A stretch of DNA of 45,625 nt from Acidobacteriota bacterium (GTDB lineage Bacteria > Acidobacteriota > Vicinamibacteria > Vicinamibacterales > UBA8438), in assembly GCA_015659035.1 (NCBI GenBank), contig DQNS01000056.1, positions 1 to 45,625 of the forward strand, in the 5' to 3' direction. Positions within the stretch are counted from its first letter, which is position 1; every line of letters begins with the position of its first letter. Under the pieces are notes generated by a model, which worked only from the letters and a program-made list of their open reading frames with translations, made no database searches and was not told the DNA's origin. Position numbers and translations under genes: made by a program. Below are positions 8,352 to 16,660 of this stretch, in pieces.

Positions 8352-8972
8352 CTACCCGGCGTCCCGGAAGGCCCTGGCGATTGCCTCGCCCGCCGGTCCG
8401 GCGACGCGCCACGATGTGCGCTCCGCCATGACGATACAGCGCAATCGTTCGACGCAGTCCTCGATCTCGTCGTTGACGACCACGTAGTCGTAGGTCCCCA
8501 TCCGCTCGACTTCGCGCCGGGCCACCGCGAGCCGGCGTCGTAGCTCCTCTTCTGTGAGATGGTTCCGGCTGCGTCGGCGCAGCCGCTCCTCGAGCACGGC
8601 CGGCGACGGCGGCAGCACGAAGATGCCGACCGCGCTGCCATCGAGCCGTCGTATCTGGCTCGCGCCTTGGACATCGATAACCAGCACCAGGTCGCGACCC
8701 GCGTCGAGGTGGCGGCGGGTGTCGACGGCCCTTGTGCCGTAGAGGTGCCCGAACACATCGGCCCATTCGAGGAACTCGCCAGCGTCTCGCATCGAGTCGA
8801 AGCGCTCGCGACTGACGAAATGGTACTCCACGCCGTCCCGCTCGCCCGGACGCAGCGGCCGCGACGTGTAGGACCTCGACATCTCGAGACCGGGCACCCG
8901 TGGAATCAACGTCTCCACGAGCGTCGTCTTGCCGGTGCCCGACGGCGCCGAGACCACGAACAAGCTCCCCAT
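8352..8972 (-). CDS. gmk: Guanylate kinase
   Basis: Phosphorylates GMP to GDP with ATP. The 206-residue product begins MGSLFVVSAPSGTGKTTL with P-loop SGTGKTT at 11-17. The GMP-binding segment SRSYTSRPLRPGE and GVEYHFVS follow, then LVIDVQGA. The ATG at 8972 is chosen over an upstream in-frame start at 9047 because it matches the family N-terminus and has GGGGAG about 10 nt upstream. The upstream codons also run through palindromic intergenic sequence. It sits after yicC, a very common bacterial pairing. The rpoZ gene that often follows gmk is absent here. Confidence 0.96.
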   Translation of the reverse strand: MGSLFVVSAPSGTGKTTLVETLIPRVPGLEMSRSYTSRPLRPGERDGVEYHFVSRERFDSMRDAGEFLEWADVFGHLYGTRAVDTRRHLDAGRDLVLVIDVQGASQIRRLDGSAVGIFVLPPSPAVLEERLRRRSRNHLTEEELRRRLAVARREVERMGTYDYVVVNDEIEDCVERLRCIVMAERTSWRVAGPAGEAIARAFRDAG

Positions 8973-8997
8973 CCTCTGCACTCCCCTCAGCCCCGTT

Positions 8998-9060
8998 CCC
9001 CGTCTGAAGACGGGGGCTTCAGGATTGCCGCCGTGAACGACCGCCACCTTCAGGTGGCGG
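8998..9060. repeat. Two IS200/IS605- or REP-like hairpins in the yicC-gmk gap
   Basis: Hairpin one has a perfect 7-bp stem, CCCCGTC (8998-9004) and GACGGGG (9009-9015), with loop TGAA. Hairpin two has a perfect 8-bp stem, CCGCCACC (9041-9048) and GGTGGCGG (9053-9060), with loop TTCA. On the minus strand the first reads GAAGCCCCCGTCTTCAG, the kind of end seen in IS200/IS605 (TnpA/TnpB) elements and in REP sequences. No transposase ORF lies between or near them. Confidence 0.6.
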
Positions 9061-9062
9061 CC

Positions 9063-9107
9063 TTAGGGTCCACTCAAGAAGAACTTCACATTCTTGACCG
9101 GACCCTC
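9063..9107. repeat. Core-less short form of the 164-bp inverted-repeat element
   Basis: A 45-bp near-palindrome. AGGGTCC and TCAAGAA on the left pair with TTCTTGA and GGACCCT on the right. The arms match those of the full elements at 39691 and 41575, but the conserved core is missing. The right end overlaps the yicC stop codon (9106-9108). Confidence 0.7.
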
Positions 9108-9993
9108 ATTCCACGTTCTGGGCCTGCTCCCGCAGCTTCTCGAGCTCCGCCTTCGCTGCCACGATCAGCTCGCTCACCCCGGTGCCCTCGATCTTCGCGC
9201 CCAGGGTATTCACCTCGCGGTTCATTTCCTGCAGCAGGAAATCCAGCCTCCGGCCACACGGGTCCGGTGACGCCGCCAGCATCGACCAGTGCGCCAGATG
9301 CCCGCGCAACCGGGTGAGCTCCTCGGTGACGTCCGACCGCGCGGCAAACCGCACCACCTCCTGGGCCACCAACGCCTCGTCGACCTGGCTCTGCCCGCGC
9401 AGTTCCTCGACCCGATTCGTCAATCGCGCGACGAGCCCCGCCTCGCCGGTCTGGGCCGCCACCGCCAGCCGCTCCACCAGGTCGGCCACCGTCGCACATC
9501 TGGTGTTCAGGTCCGCGCCCAGATGCCCCCCCTCGCGAATGCGCATCTCGTCCAGCTCGCACAGGGCGCTGTCGACCGCATCCGCCACCGCCCGTTGAAT
9601 CGTCGTCCTGCTCGCCTCGTCGGTTTCCAGCTCCCGCACGACCATCGCCTCGGGAAACCGCAGCAGATCGCTCGACGTCAGACCCCCGATCGCCAGCCCA
9701 CGAGCATGCGCCTGCTCGACGGCGGCGGAGAGCGCCTCGACCAGCGGCTCGTTCAGCGCGATCTCGACCGCTGGCGGTGTGATGACTCGGGTCGTCACGG
9801 CCAACTCGACGCGACCACGTGCCACCCGCCGCTGCACCAACCCGCGCAGCTCCGTCTCCTGTGCTGCCAGCAACTGCGACACGCGGACCTGCACGTCGAG
9901 ATACCGGTGGTTGACGCTTCGCACGGTCACGCCGATGGTCGCAAGCTTGTGCTCGCGGCTCACCGAGGCGAATCCGGTCATCGACTTGATCAT
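9106..9993 (-). CDS. YicC/YloC-family endoribonuclease
   Basis: A 295-residue YicC-type protein, a conserved family with reported endoribonuclease activity acting on mRNAs and small RNAs. The N-terminus MIKSMTGFASVSREH and VRSVNHRYLDVQVR are diagnostic of YicC_N. The C-terminal DUF1732 part has FLLQEMNREVNTLGAK near residues 250-266. The start codon overlaps the stop of the ABC transporter (ATGA, 9990-9993), so translation is probably coupled. gmk follows after a 133-bp gap full of palindromes. The stop codon lies in the edge of the short inverted-repeat element. Confidence 0.94.
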   Translation of the reverse strand: MIKSMTGFASVSREHKLATIGVTVRSVNHRYLDVQVRVSQLLAAQETELRGLVQRRVARGRVELAVTTRVITPPAVEIALNEPLVEALSAAVEQAHARGLAIGGLTSSDLLRFPEAMVVRELETDEASRTTIQRAVADAVDSALCELDEMRIREGGHLGADLNTRCATVADLVERLAVAAQTGEAGLVARLTNRVEELRGQSQVDEALVAQEVVRFAARSDVTEELTRLRGHLAHWSMLAASPDPCGRRLDFLLQEMNREVNTLGAKIEGTGVSELIVAAKAELEKLREQAQNVE

Positions 9994-11810
9994 GATGTCC
10001 CACTCGCCGCCCGCCCCGCCCTGCTCTTGGCAGCTGCAATCGGGGCGCCTGGGAGATCGTCCCCCTCAACCTCCGGTGTCGCCTCGCGATCCGTCCCGCT
10101 CTCGAAGGCCTGACTCGCGTAGAGCCGCGCGTAGGTGCTGTCCGGCCTCGCCAGTAACTCGGCGTGCCGCCCGACCTCGACCACCCGCCCCCCGTCCAGG
10201 ACGATGATCGCGTCCGCCCGGTGGATCGTCGACAGTCGGTGCGCGATGACGAACGCCGTCCGGTTGAGCAACAACTTCCGCAGGGCATCCTGTACCAGCA
10301 GCTCCGACTCCGCATCGAGCGCCGAGGTCGCCTCGTCGAGGATCAGGATCGGCGAATTCTTCAGCAGCGCTCGGGCGATGGTCAGCCGCTGCCGCTGGCC
10401 GCCGGACAACCGCTGGCCGCGCTCGCCGATCGGCGTGTCGTAGCCCTGCGGAAGCTCGACGATGAATTCGTGCGCGTGGGCCGCCCGCGCCACCGCCTCG
10501 ATCGACTCCCGGCTCGCGGCCTGATCCGCGTACGCGATGTTGTCGGCGATCGATGCGTCGAACAGGATGGTGTCCTGCGTCACCATTCCGATCGTCCCGC
10601 GCAGCGACCGCAGGGTGACATCCCGCAGATCGACGCCGTCGATCAGGATGGCGCCCCCCGTGACGTCGTGGAACCGCGGCACCAGATTGACGAGGGTCGT
10701 CTTGCCCGCCCCGCTGAGCCCGACCACCGCCGCCACCTGCCCTGCCTGCACCGTGAAGGAGATCCCGCGCAGGACCGGTTCGGCATCGTCGTGATACTGG
10801 AACGTGACATCACGAAACTCGATGCCGGTGCCGAGCGGTGCCAACACCCGGGCACCCTGGCGATCCGCCGTCTCGGTGTGTGTGTCCAGCGTCTCGAAGA
10901 TCCGCTCGGCGGCCGCGAGCGCCTGCTGGATGTTCGCGTTGACCCGGCTCAGCTTCTTCACCGGCCCATACATCAGCAGCAACGCCATCAAGAAGGAGAC
11001 GAACTCTCCGGCGGACAGGTCCGCCGCGGCGATCTGACGGCTGCCATACCAAAGCACCCCGGCGATGCCGAGTCCGCCCAACACCTCCATGAGCGGTGGC
11101 AGAACGGACATCGTGCTCGTCACCTTCATGTTCGTTCGATACAACCGTTCCGAGGCCCGGTGGAACTTCCGGCGCTCGAACGCCTCGGCCTGAAACGCCT
11201 GGACGATCCGGTGCCCCGTGAATGCCTCTACCGTCAGGTGTGAGAGATGCTCAAGCTGCTCTTGGCTGCGCCGGGTCGTCCGGCGCACCCGTTGGCCAAG
11301 CCGCACCAGCGGATAGACCACCAGCGGCGCGCCGGTCATGCATACCAACGCCAGCCCCACGTCGCGATACAGTAGCAAGGCCGCGAACGCGATGAGCGCG
11401 AACGACTCGCGCAGTAGATCTCCGCAGGTCTCCGACACCACCTGCTGTACTCGACTGACGTCGTTCGTCAGACGAGACAACAGACGTCCTGTCGCGCGCC
11501 CGCCGAAGAACGCCGTCGACTGTCCGAGGATGTGCGCGAACAGCTCGGTTCGGAGGTCGCGCACCAACCGCTGGCTGGCGTCTGCCATGAGGTAGACGGA
11601 GAAGTACGAGCCCACCCCCTTCGCCAGAAAAAGCCCGACAATCGCACCACAGATGAGACCGACTCGGTCCCCCTGCGGCAGCACCTCGTCGAGGATGGGC
11701 TGGATCAGATATGCGAGACCGCCCGACGCCAGGGCATACAGCACCATGGCGGGCAGCGCCGCCAGCACCCGTGCCCGGTGCGGCACGGCATAGCGAAGAA
11801 GTCGCAGCAA
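9990..11810 (-). CDS. MsbA-like ABC exporter (lipid/polysaccharide flippase type)
   Basis: A 606-residue fused permease-ATPase. The transmembrane domain occupies residues 1-320, with about six hydrophobic segments. The nucleotide-binding domain carries Walker A GLSGAGKTT at 364-372, the Q-loop at Q412, signature LSGGQ at 468-472, Walker B ILILDE at 488-493 and the H-loop AHRLS near 519. This is the MsbA/lipid A exporter architecture; its place next to galE, ugd and glycosyltransferases fits export of a lipid-linked glycan or LPS core. The substrate cannot be fixed from sequence. The start appears to be TTG at 11810, with GAGGAG about 15 nt upstream at the end of galE. The C-terminal 40 residues are a low-complexity Ala/Gly/Ser/Arg tail. 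Confidence 0.93.
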   Translation of the reverse strand: MLRLLRYAVPHRARVLAALPAMVLYALASGGLAYLIQPILDEVLPQGDRVGLICGAIVGLFLAKGVGSYFSVYLMADASQRLVRDLRTELFAHILGQSTAFFGGRATGRLLSRLTNDVSRVQQVVSETCGDLLRESFALIAFAALLLYRDVGLALVCMTGAPLVVYPLVRLGQRVRRTTRRSQEQLEHLSHLTVEAFTGHRIVQAFQAEAFERRKFHRASERLYRTNMKVTSTMSVLPPLMEVLGGLGIAGVLWYGSRQIAAADLSAGEFVSFLMALLLMYGPVKKLSRVNANIQQALAAAERIFETLDTHTETADRQGARVLAPLGTGIEFRDVTFQYHDDAEPVLRGISFTVQAGQVAAVVGLSGAGKTTLVNLVPRFHDVTGGAILIDGVDLRDVTLRSLRGTIGMVTQDTILFDASIADNIAYADQAASRESIEAVARAAHAHEFIVELPQGYDTPIGERGQRLSGGQRQRLTIARALLKNSPILILDEATSALDAESELLVQDALRKLLLNRTAFVIAHRLSTIHRADAIIVLDGGRVVEVGRHAELLARPDSTYARLYASQAFESGTDREATPEVEGDDLPGAPIAAAKSRAGRAASGTS

Positions 11811-11822
11811 TGGGTTCAGGAG

Positions 11823-12809
11823 CTACTCCTCGAAGCCCTCGGGATGGGCGGCATGCCAGCGCCAGGCGGTCTCGACCACCTCGTCGAGACCCACGTACGC
11901 CGGTCGCCAACCGAGCTCACGGCCGATCCGATCGGCCGACGCGCAGAGCACCGCCGGGTCGCCTGCCCGACGCGGCGCCGCCTCGGCCGGGACCCGGCGC
12001 CCCGTGGCGCGCTCAACCGCCCGGATGACCTCCCGCACCGAATGGGGGCGTCCTGTGCCTAGATTGTAGACCCTCGTCGTCGCCCCCGTGTCCAGCGCCT
12101 CGAGTGCCCGCAGATGACCGGTGGCCAGATCCGATACGTGCACGTAGTCGCGCTCGCACGTGCCATCCGCCGTGGGATAGTCCTCTCCGAACACCTGGAG
12201 CTTGGCGCCCCCGCACGCCGCCTCGATCGCCCGCGGGATCAGGTGGATCTCCGGGTCGTGGTCCTCACCCACCTCCCCGTCCGCGTCTGCACCGGCCGCG
12301 TTGAAGTAGCGCAATGCGATGGCCCGTAGCCCGTACGCCCGACCGTAGTGCGCCAACGCGCGCTCGACCACGAGTTTCGACTCGCCATAGGCGTTGATCG
12401 GGTTGGTCGGGTGGTCCTCGTCGATCGGCGTGGTGACCGGGTTGCCGTACACCGCGCAGGTTGACGACAGCACGAACCGGTGCACGCCCGCCGCCAGCAT
12501 CGCGTCAAGCACCGACAGCGACCCACGCACGTTGTTGTCGTAGTAGCGGGCCGGCTCGCGTACGGACTCGCCGACCGACAGCACCGCGGCGAAGTGCATC
12601 ACGGCGGTCACCGCGTGGCGACGCAACGTGGTCTCCACCTGCGCGGTGTCCCGCACGTCGCCTTCGACCAGCGTGGCGTCGCCAACGGCTGCGGCGTGCC
12701 CCGCCGACAGGTCGTCGAACACCACCACCGTGTGCGCGGCCGCCCGCAACGCCCGCACGGCGTGACTGCCGATGTAGCCGGCCCCCCCGGTGACCAGCAC
12801 CGTGCTCAC
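11823..12809 (-). CDS. galE: UDP-glucose 4-epimerase
   Basis: Interconverts UDP-glucose and UDP-galactose using bound NAD. The 328-residue product has the Rossmann motif GGAGYIG at 8-14, DNNVRGS, the SSTCAVYG segment near 115-122 and the catalytic Tyr141/Lys145 pair (YGESK). All are standard for GalE. The GTG at 12809 is the natural start. It lies 1 nt after the ugd stop and begins exactly at the Rossmann strand, whereas the in-frame extension upstream would run inside ugd. It feeds nucleotide sugars to the divergent glycosyltransferase cluster. Confidence 0.94.
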   Translation of the reverse strand: MSTVLVTGGAGYIGSHAVRALRAAAHTVVVFDDLSAGHAAAVGDATLVEGDVRDTAQVETTLRRHAVTAVMHFAAVLSVGESVREPARYYDNNVRGSLSVLDAMLAAGVHRFVLSSTCAVYGNPVTTPIDEDHPTNPINAYGESKLVVERALAHYGRAYGLRAIALRYFNAAGADADGEVGEDHDPEIHLIPRAIEAACGGAKLQVFGEDYPTADGTCERDYVHVSDLATGHLRALEALDTGATTRVYNLGTGRPHSVREVIRAVERATGRRVPAEAAPRRAGDPAVLCASADRIGRELGWRPAYVGLDEVVETAWRWHAAHPEGFEE

Positions 12810-12810
12810 G

Positions 12811-14106
12811 TCATCGTCCGATCGAGTAGTAGGTGAAGCCGTGGCCACGCATCTGGGCCAGATCAAATAGATTCCGCCCGTCAAAAATGACGGGCGCACG
12901 CATCAAAGACCGCATCCGGGAAAAGTCGGGCTCGCGAAACTCGTTCCACTCGGTGAGGATCCCGAGCGCATCCGCTCCCTTCAACGCATCGTAGCTGTGG
13001 CCGGCCAGCGTGATACGCGACCCGAAGATGGCGCGCGCCGACCGCTGTGCCTGGGGGTCGTAGGCCACCACCTTCGCTCCCGCCTCGAGCAATGCCTCGA
13101 TCATCGTGATCGAGGGCGCCGCCCGCATGTCGTCCGTGCGCGGCTTGAACGCCAGTCCCCAGATCGCGATCTGCTTCCCGTCGAGGGGGCCGAGCACCGC
13201 TTGCATCTTCTCGAACAGCCGCCGCTTCTGCGAGCTGTTCACCGCCTCCACGGCTTCGAGGATCCGAAACCGGTAGCCGTCCTTGCGTGCCGAGTGCACC
13301 AGCGCTTGCACATCCTTTGGAAAACAGCTGCCGCCATAGCCGATACCAGGAAACAGAAAGGATGGACCGATCCGGCGGTCCGAGGCCACGACACGCCGGA
13401 CGTCATCAACGTTGGCGCCGAACCGCTCGCACACGTTCGCGATTTCGTTCATGAACGAGACGCGTGTCGCCAGCATGGCGTTGGCGGCATACTTGCTCAA
13501 CTCGGCGCTGGTGCAGTCCATGGTCACGATCGGCGCGCCGGTGCGCGTGAAGGGCGCGTAGAGCGCTCGCATCAACTCCCGCGCGCCGTCGTCGTCCGCA
13601 CCGATTACCACGCGATTCGGCTTCAGGAAGTCCTCCACCGCGGAGCCCTGCTTCAGGAACTCGGGGTTGCTGACGACGCTGAACGGGTGGCGCGTCGCAC
13701 GCGTGATGATCGCCCGCACCCGCGCGGCCGTTCCCACCGGCACCGTGCTCTTGATGGCGATCACCGTGTAGCCGTTCATCGCGCGCGCTAGCTGGCCGGC
13801 GACTGTCAGGACGTGCTGCATGTCCGCCGACCCGTCCGCCCCGGATGGGGTTCCCACGGCGATGAAGATGACCTGGGCGCCACGTGTGGCGCGCGACAGC
13901 GCCGTGCTGAAGACGAGCCGCTTCTCGGTCTGATTCCGCCGCACCAACTCATCCAGACCTGGCTCGTAGATCGGCACCCGTCCGCGACGTAGGCCACGAA
14001 TCTTGCGTTCGTCGACATCCACACACACCACGTCGTTGCCGGTCTCCGCAAGACAGGCTCCGACGACCAGACCGACGTATCCGGTGCCAACGACCGTGAT
14101 TTTCAT
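12811..14106 (-). CDS. ugd: UDP-glucose 6-dehydrogenase
   Basis: Oxidises UDP-glucose to UDP-glucuronate with two NAD. The 431-residue protein has the N-terminal NAD motif GTGYVGLVVG (7-16), KSTVPVGT (119-126), NPEFLKQGSAVEDF and the catalytic cysteine C261 in GYGGSCFPKD. The C-terminal UDP-binding domain carries WGLAFKPRTDDMR. Length matches the family. UDP-glucuronate is the substrate of the UDP-xylose synthase-like enzyme at 21685, so the two flank the glycan cluster. A candidate promoter lies at 14197-14226. Confidence 0.96.
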   Translation of the reverse strand: MKITVVGTGYVGLVVGACLAETGNDVVCVDVDERKIRGLRRGRVPIYEPGLDELVRRNQTEKRLVFSTALSRATRGAQVIFIAVGTPSGADGSADMQHVLTVAGQLARAMNGYTVIAIKSTVPVGTAARVRAIITRATRHPFSVVSNPEFLKQGSAVEDFLKPNRVVIGADDDGARELMRALYAPFTRTGAPIVTMDCTSAELSKYAANAMLATRVSFMNEIANVCERFGANVDDVRRVVASDRRIGPSFLFPGIGYGGSCFPKDVQALVHSARKDGYRFRILEAVEAVNSSQKRRLFEKMQAVLGPLDGKQIAIWGLAFKPRTDDMRAAPSITMIEALLEAGAKVVAYDPQAQRSARAIFGSRITLAGHSYDALKGADALGILTEWNEFREPDFSRMRSLMRAPVIFDGRNLFDLAQMRGHGFTYYSIGR

Positions 14107-14439
14107 GCGCTAGAGGTCCGTCGTGAGGGCCAGTGTTGAGTGCTGAGGAGCACCATCGGCTAAGTGCGCCACCGGCCCGATTCCCGAAAACCTCTAACCG
14201 TAACACCCACCCCGTGATGCTGTCAAGATGTTGATGTACAAGGAGTTGTGTGATTTTCGAAGACCCCAGACCCGCCGTCATCCGTGTGTTACGATGCCTG
14301 ATGTCGTGCCAGCGCCGCCGCTCCTCAGACCGATGAGGGACGGGCCGCTAGCCGGAGTCATGCGGAGAGCCCCGCCACGCCGAGGAGCCGGCGCCGGGCA
14401 CCACAAACCGCCCTGACGGAACGAATCGCCCCCGGAATC
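14107..14439. other. Divergent intergenic region, ugd / glycosyltransferase cluster
   Basis: This 333-bp stretch has no convincing gene. The short open frames inside it show no domain, and the one at 14228 has proline- and arginine-rich non-protein-like composition. It must carry divergent promoters for ugd and the first glycosyltransferase. The minus-strand candidate is listed separately; no strong plus-strand promoter was recognised. Confidence 0.7.
14197..14226 (-). promoter_or_regulatory. Candidate sigma70-type promoter for ugd-galE
   Basis: On the minus strand a perfect -35 box TTGACA (14226-14221) is followed after 18 bp by TACGGT (14202-14197), which keeps the T, A and final T of the -10 consensus. 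The start would lie about 85 nt upstream of the ugd ATG. The weak -10 leaves moderate confidence. Confidence 0.5.
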
Positions 14440-15567
14440 GTGCGGATTCTCATCGACTACCGCCCCGCGCTGCGCCATCGAACGGGGGTAGGGCTCTGGG
14501 TGGCCCGACTGGTCGAGGCGCTCGCCGAGCGCCGGGGAACCGACGCGCAGATCACGGTCTTCAGCAGTTCCTGGAAAGACCGCCTGGTCACGACGCTCCC
14601 GGCAGGTGTCATCGGGGTCGACCGTCGTGTGCCCGTCGGGATGCTGAACTGGCTCTGGCATCACGGCGAGTGGCCTGCCGTCGAATCCCTGGCCCCCGGC
14701 ACGTTCGATGTCGTGCACTCGCCGTCGCCACTGCTGATCCCGACCCGGCGCGCCGCGCGCCTGATCACCATCCACGACGTTGACTTTCTCCGCCATCCCG
14801 AACGTGGCGCACGGGAAATCCGACGGGACTATCCGGTGCTGGCGCGTGCGCACGCCCACCGGGCGGACGGCGTCATCGTGCCGTCGGCGCACACCGGCGA
14901 CGAGGTAGCCCGCAGACTCGAGGTTCCACGCGACCGGATCGTCGTCTGTCCCAACGGCGCTCCCGACTGGCCAGCCCGCCCCAGGCCGCCCGCCACGGGA
15001 CACCTCCTGTTTGTCGGCACCATCGCCCCCCGAAAGAACGTCGATCGGCTGCTCACGGCGTACGAGCAGGTGCGCGAGCGTCGACCGCACACGCCGCCTC
15101 TGGTGCTCGCCGGCCAGTCGACGCCCGAGTCGAGCCAGACGCTCGCCCGTCTCACCCGCTCGCCGCTGGCCGGGCACGTCCGGCACGAGGGCTATGTCGA
15201 TGAGCGGCAGCTCCGGACGCTGTACGAGGAGGCGGTCCTACTCGTGCTGCCGTCGCTCGATGAGGGTTTCGGGATTCCGGCGCTCGAAGCCATGACGATC
15301 GGGGTTCCGGTCATCGCGGCTGCGCGCGGTGCACTCTCGGAGGTGGTCGGTGACGCGGGCCTGCTCGTCGATCCACTCGACGTGTCCGCGCTGGCCGCCG
15401 CCCTCGAGCGGGTGCTGAGTGACGACCAGCTGCGAGATCGGCTGTCGGTGGCTGGCCGCGCTCGGACACGCCGGTTCAGCTGGCGTGCATCGGCCGACGC
15501 GTTGATTGGCGCCTATGGCCAGGCCATCGAGCGCCGGCGGGAGACAGCCAATGCGCATCGGCATTGA
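14440..15567 (+). CDS. GT4-family glycosyltransferase
   Basis: A 375-residue GT-B fold glycosyltransferase. The N-terminal domain opens with MRILIDYRPALRHRTGVG, the acceptor-side loop seen in GT4 enzymes of polysaccharide clusters. The C-terminal donor domain has FVGTIAPRKNVDRLL near 190-204 and EGFGIPALEAM near 275-285, the E-x7-E motif of retaining GT4 enzymes. Sugar and acceptor are not deducible. The start is GTG at 14440. The last 17 nt overlap the next glycosyltransferase. It is the first gene of the plus-strand glycan cluster. Confidence 0.9.
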   Translation: MRILIDYRPALRHRTGVGLWVARLVEALAERRGTDAQITVFSSSWKDRLVTTLPAGVIGVDRRVPVGMLNWLWHHGEWPAVESLAPGTFDVVHSPSPLLIPTRRAARLITIHDVDFLRHPERGAREIRRDYPVLARAHAHRADGVIVPSAHTGDEVARRLEVPRDRIVVCPNGAPDWPARPRPPATGHLLFVGTIAPRKNVDRLLTAYEQVRERRPHTPPLVLAGQSTPESSQTLARLTRSPLAGHVRHEGYVDERQLRTLYEEAVLLVLPSLDEGFGIPALEAMTIGVPVIAAARGALSEVVGDAGLLVDPLDVSALAAALERVLSDDQLRDRLSVAGRARTRRFSWRASADALIGAYGQAIERRRETANAHRH

Positions 15568-16660
15568 CGCGCGCGAGCTGCTGGGGCGGCGCACCGGTGT
15601 GGGTCGTTATCTAGCGGATCTGTGCACGGTGTGGCGACGGCTCCCGTCCCTCGGGGCCCATCGATTCGTGCTGTATGCGCCAGCACCGGGGCAGAACCCG
15701 TCTGTGCTGGGCCCACCGTTCGACACCGGTCCGCCCGGCCCCTTCAGGTACCGAGCGGTCCCCGGTGCGGGTGATAGCTGGTGGGAACAGACCCGCCTGG
15801 CGGCGGCCCTCAACGAAGACGAGCCCGACGTGCTCTTCGCCCCGGGGTATTCGGCGCCCCTGAGGATCCGCGTGCCGGTCGTGCTGACGATTCACGACAT
15901 CTCCTTCGAGACCCACCCGGAGTGGTTTTCCTGGCGCGAAGGTCTCCGCCGGCGGTGGTTCACGCGGCACGCCGCACGGCGCGCCGCACGGATCATCGCG
16001 GTGTCCGGTTTCACCCGCGACGAGGTGGTCGCCCATCTCCGGCTCTCGCCGGCTCGGATCTCGGTGGTCTGGTCAGGTATCCACCGCCCCACGCAGGTGG
16101 CAGGTCTGGCCCGCGAGCCCCTCGTGCTCTTCGTCGGTTCGATCTTCAACCGTCGACACATTCCGGCACTCATACAGGCGTTCGCCCGCGTCGCGGTCCG
16201 GGTGCCGGCGGCGCGCCTGGTTCTGGTCGGCGACAACCGCAGCATCCCACACGAGGATCCCGCCGGGCTGGCCGCCGCAGCCGGGATTGCCGACCGCGTC
16301 GCCGTCTGCGCCTATGTCGAGGACGCCGAGCTGGCAAGCCTCTATGCGCGCGCCATGGTCTTTGTGTTTCTCTCCGAGTACGAGGGCTTCGGGTTCCCCC
16401 CCTTCGAAGCGATGGCCGCCGGCGTGCCCACGGTTGTCGGCGACACGCCGGTCGCCCGAGAGCTCTATCTCGATGCGGCGTGGCGGGTGAACGTAGGCGA
16501 CGTCCCCGGCATCGCAGGCGCCATCACCGCGTTGCTCGAGAACGCGGATGCGCGTGCAGCCCTCCTCGCCAGCGCTGCCGAACGGCTCCCCCGCTTTACC
16601 TGGGAGCGAGCGGCCGGGGAGACCCTGACGATTCTCGACCGCGCGGGGCGCCAGCCGTGA
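15551..16660 (+). CDS. GT4-family glycosyltransferase (mannosyl-/rhamnosyltransferase-like)
   Basis: A 369-residue retaining GT4 enzyme, paralogous to the preceding gene. It begins MRIGIDARELLGRRTGVGRY. The donor-domain motifs are FVGSIFNRRHIPALI near 195-210 and SEYEGFGFPPFEAM near 275-288. The ATG at 15551 is chosen over an in-frame ATG at 15506 because the protein family starts with M-R-I-G-I-D. Translation probably couples to the upstream gene (17-nt overlap) and to the downstream GT2 gene (GTGA overlap at 16657-16660). Specificity is unknown. Confidence 0.9.
   Translation: MRIGIDARELLGRRTGVGRYLADLCTVWRRLPSLGAHRFVLYAPAPGQNPSVLGPPFDTGPPGPFRYRAVPGAGDSWWEQTRLAAALNEDEPDVLFAPGYSAPLRIRVPVVLTIHDISFETHPEWFSWREGLRRRWFTRHAARRAARIIAVSGFTRDEVVAHLRLSPARISVVWSGIHRPTQVAGLAREPLVLFVGSIFNRRHIPALIQAFARVAVRVPAARLVLVGDNRSIPHEDPAGLAAAAGIADRVAVCAYVEDAELASLYARAMVFVFLSEYEGFGFPPFEAMAAGVPTVVGDTPVARELYLDAAWRVNVGDVPGIAGAITALLENADARAALLASAAERLPRFTWERAAGETLTILDRAGRQP

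Noticed and set aside
9086-10315. Minus-strand 409-codon frame across yicC and the exporter
   Set aside because: It is a shadow in another frame of two confidently identified genes, with Gly/Arg-rich composition.
14228-14416. Small open frame in the divergent ugd/glycosyltransferase gap
   Set aside because: There is no ribosome-binding site, no domain, and a Pro/Arg/His-rich composition as expected by chance in GC-rich DNA.
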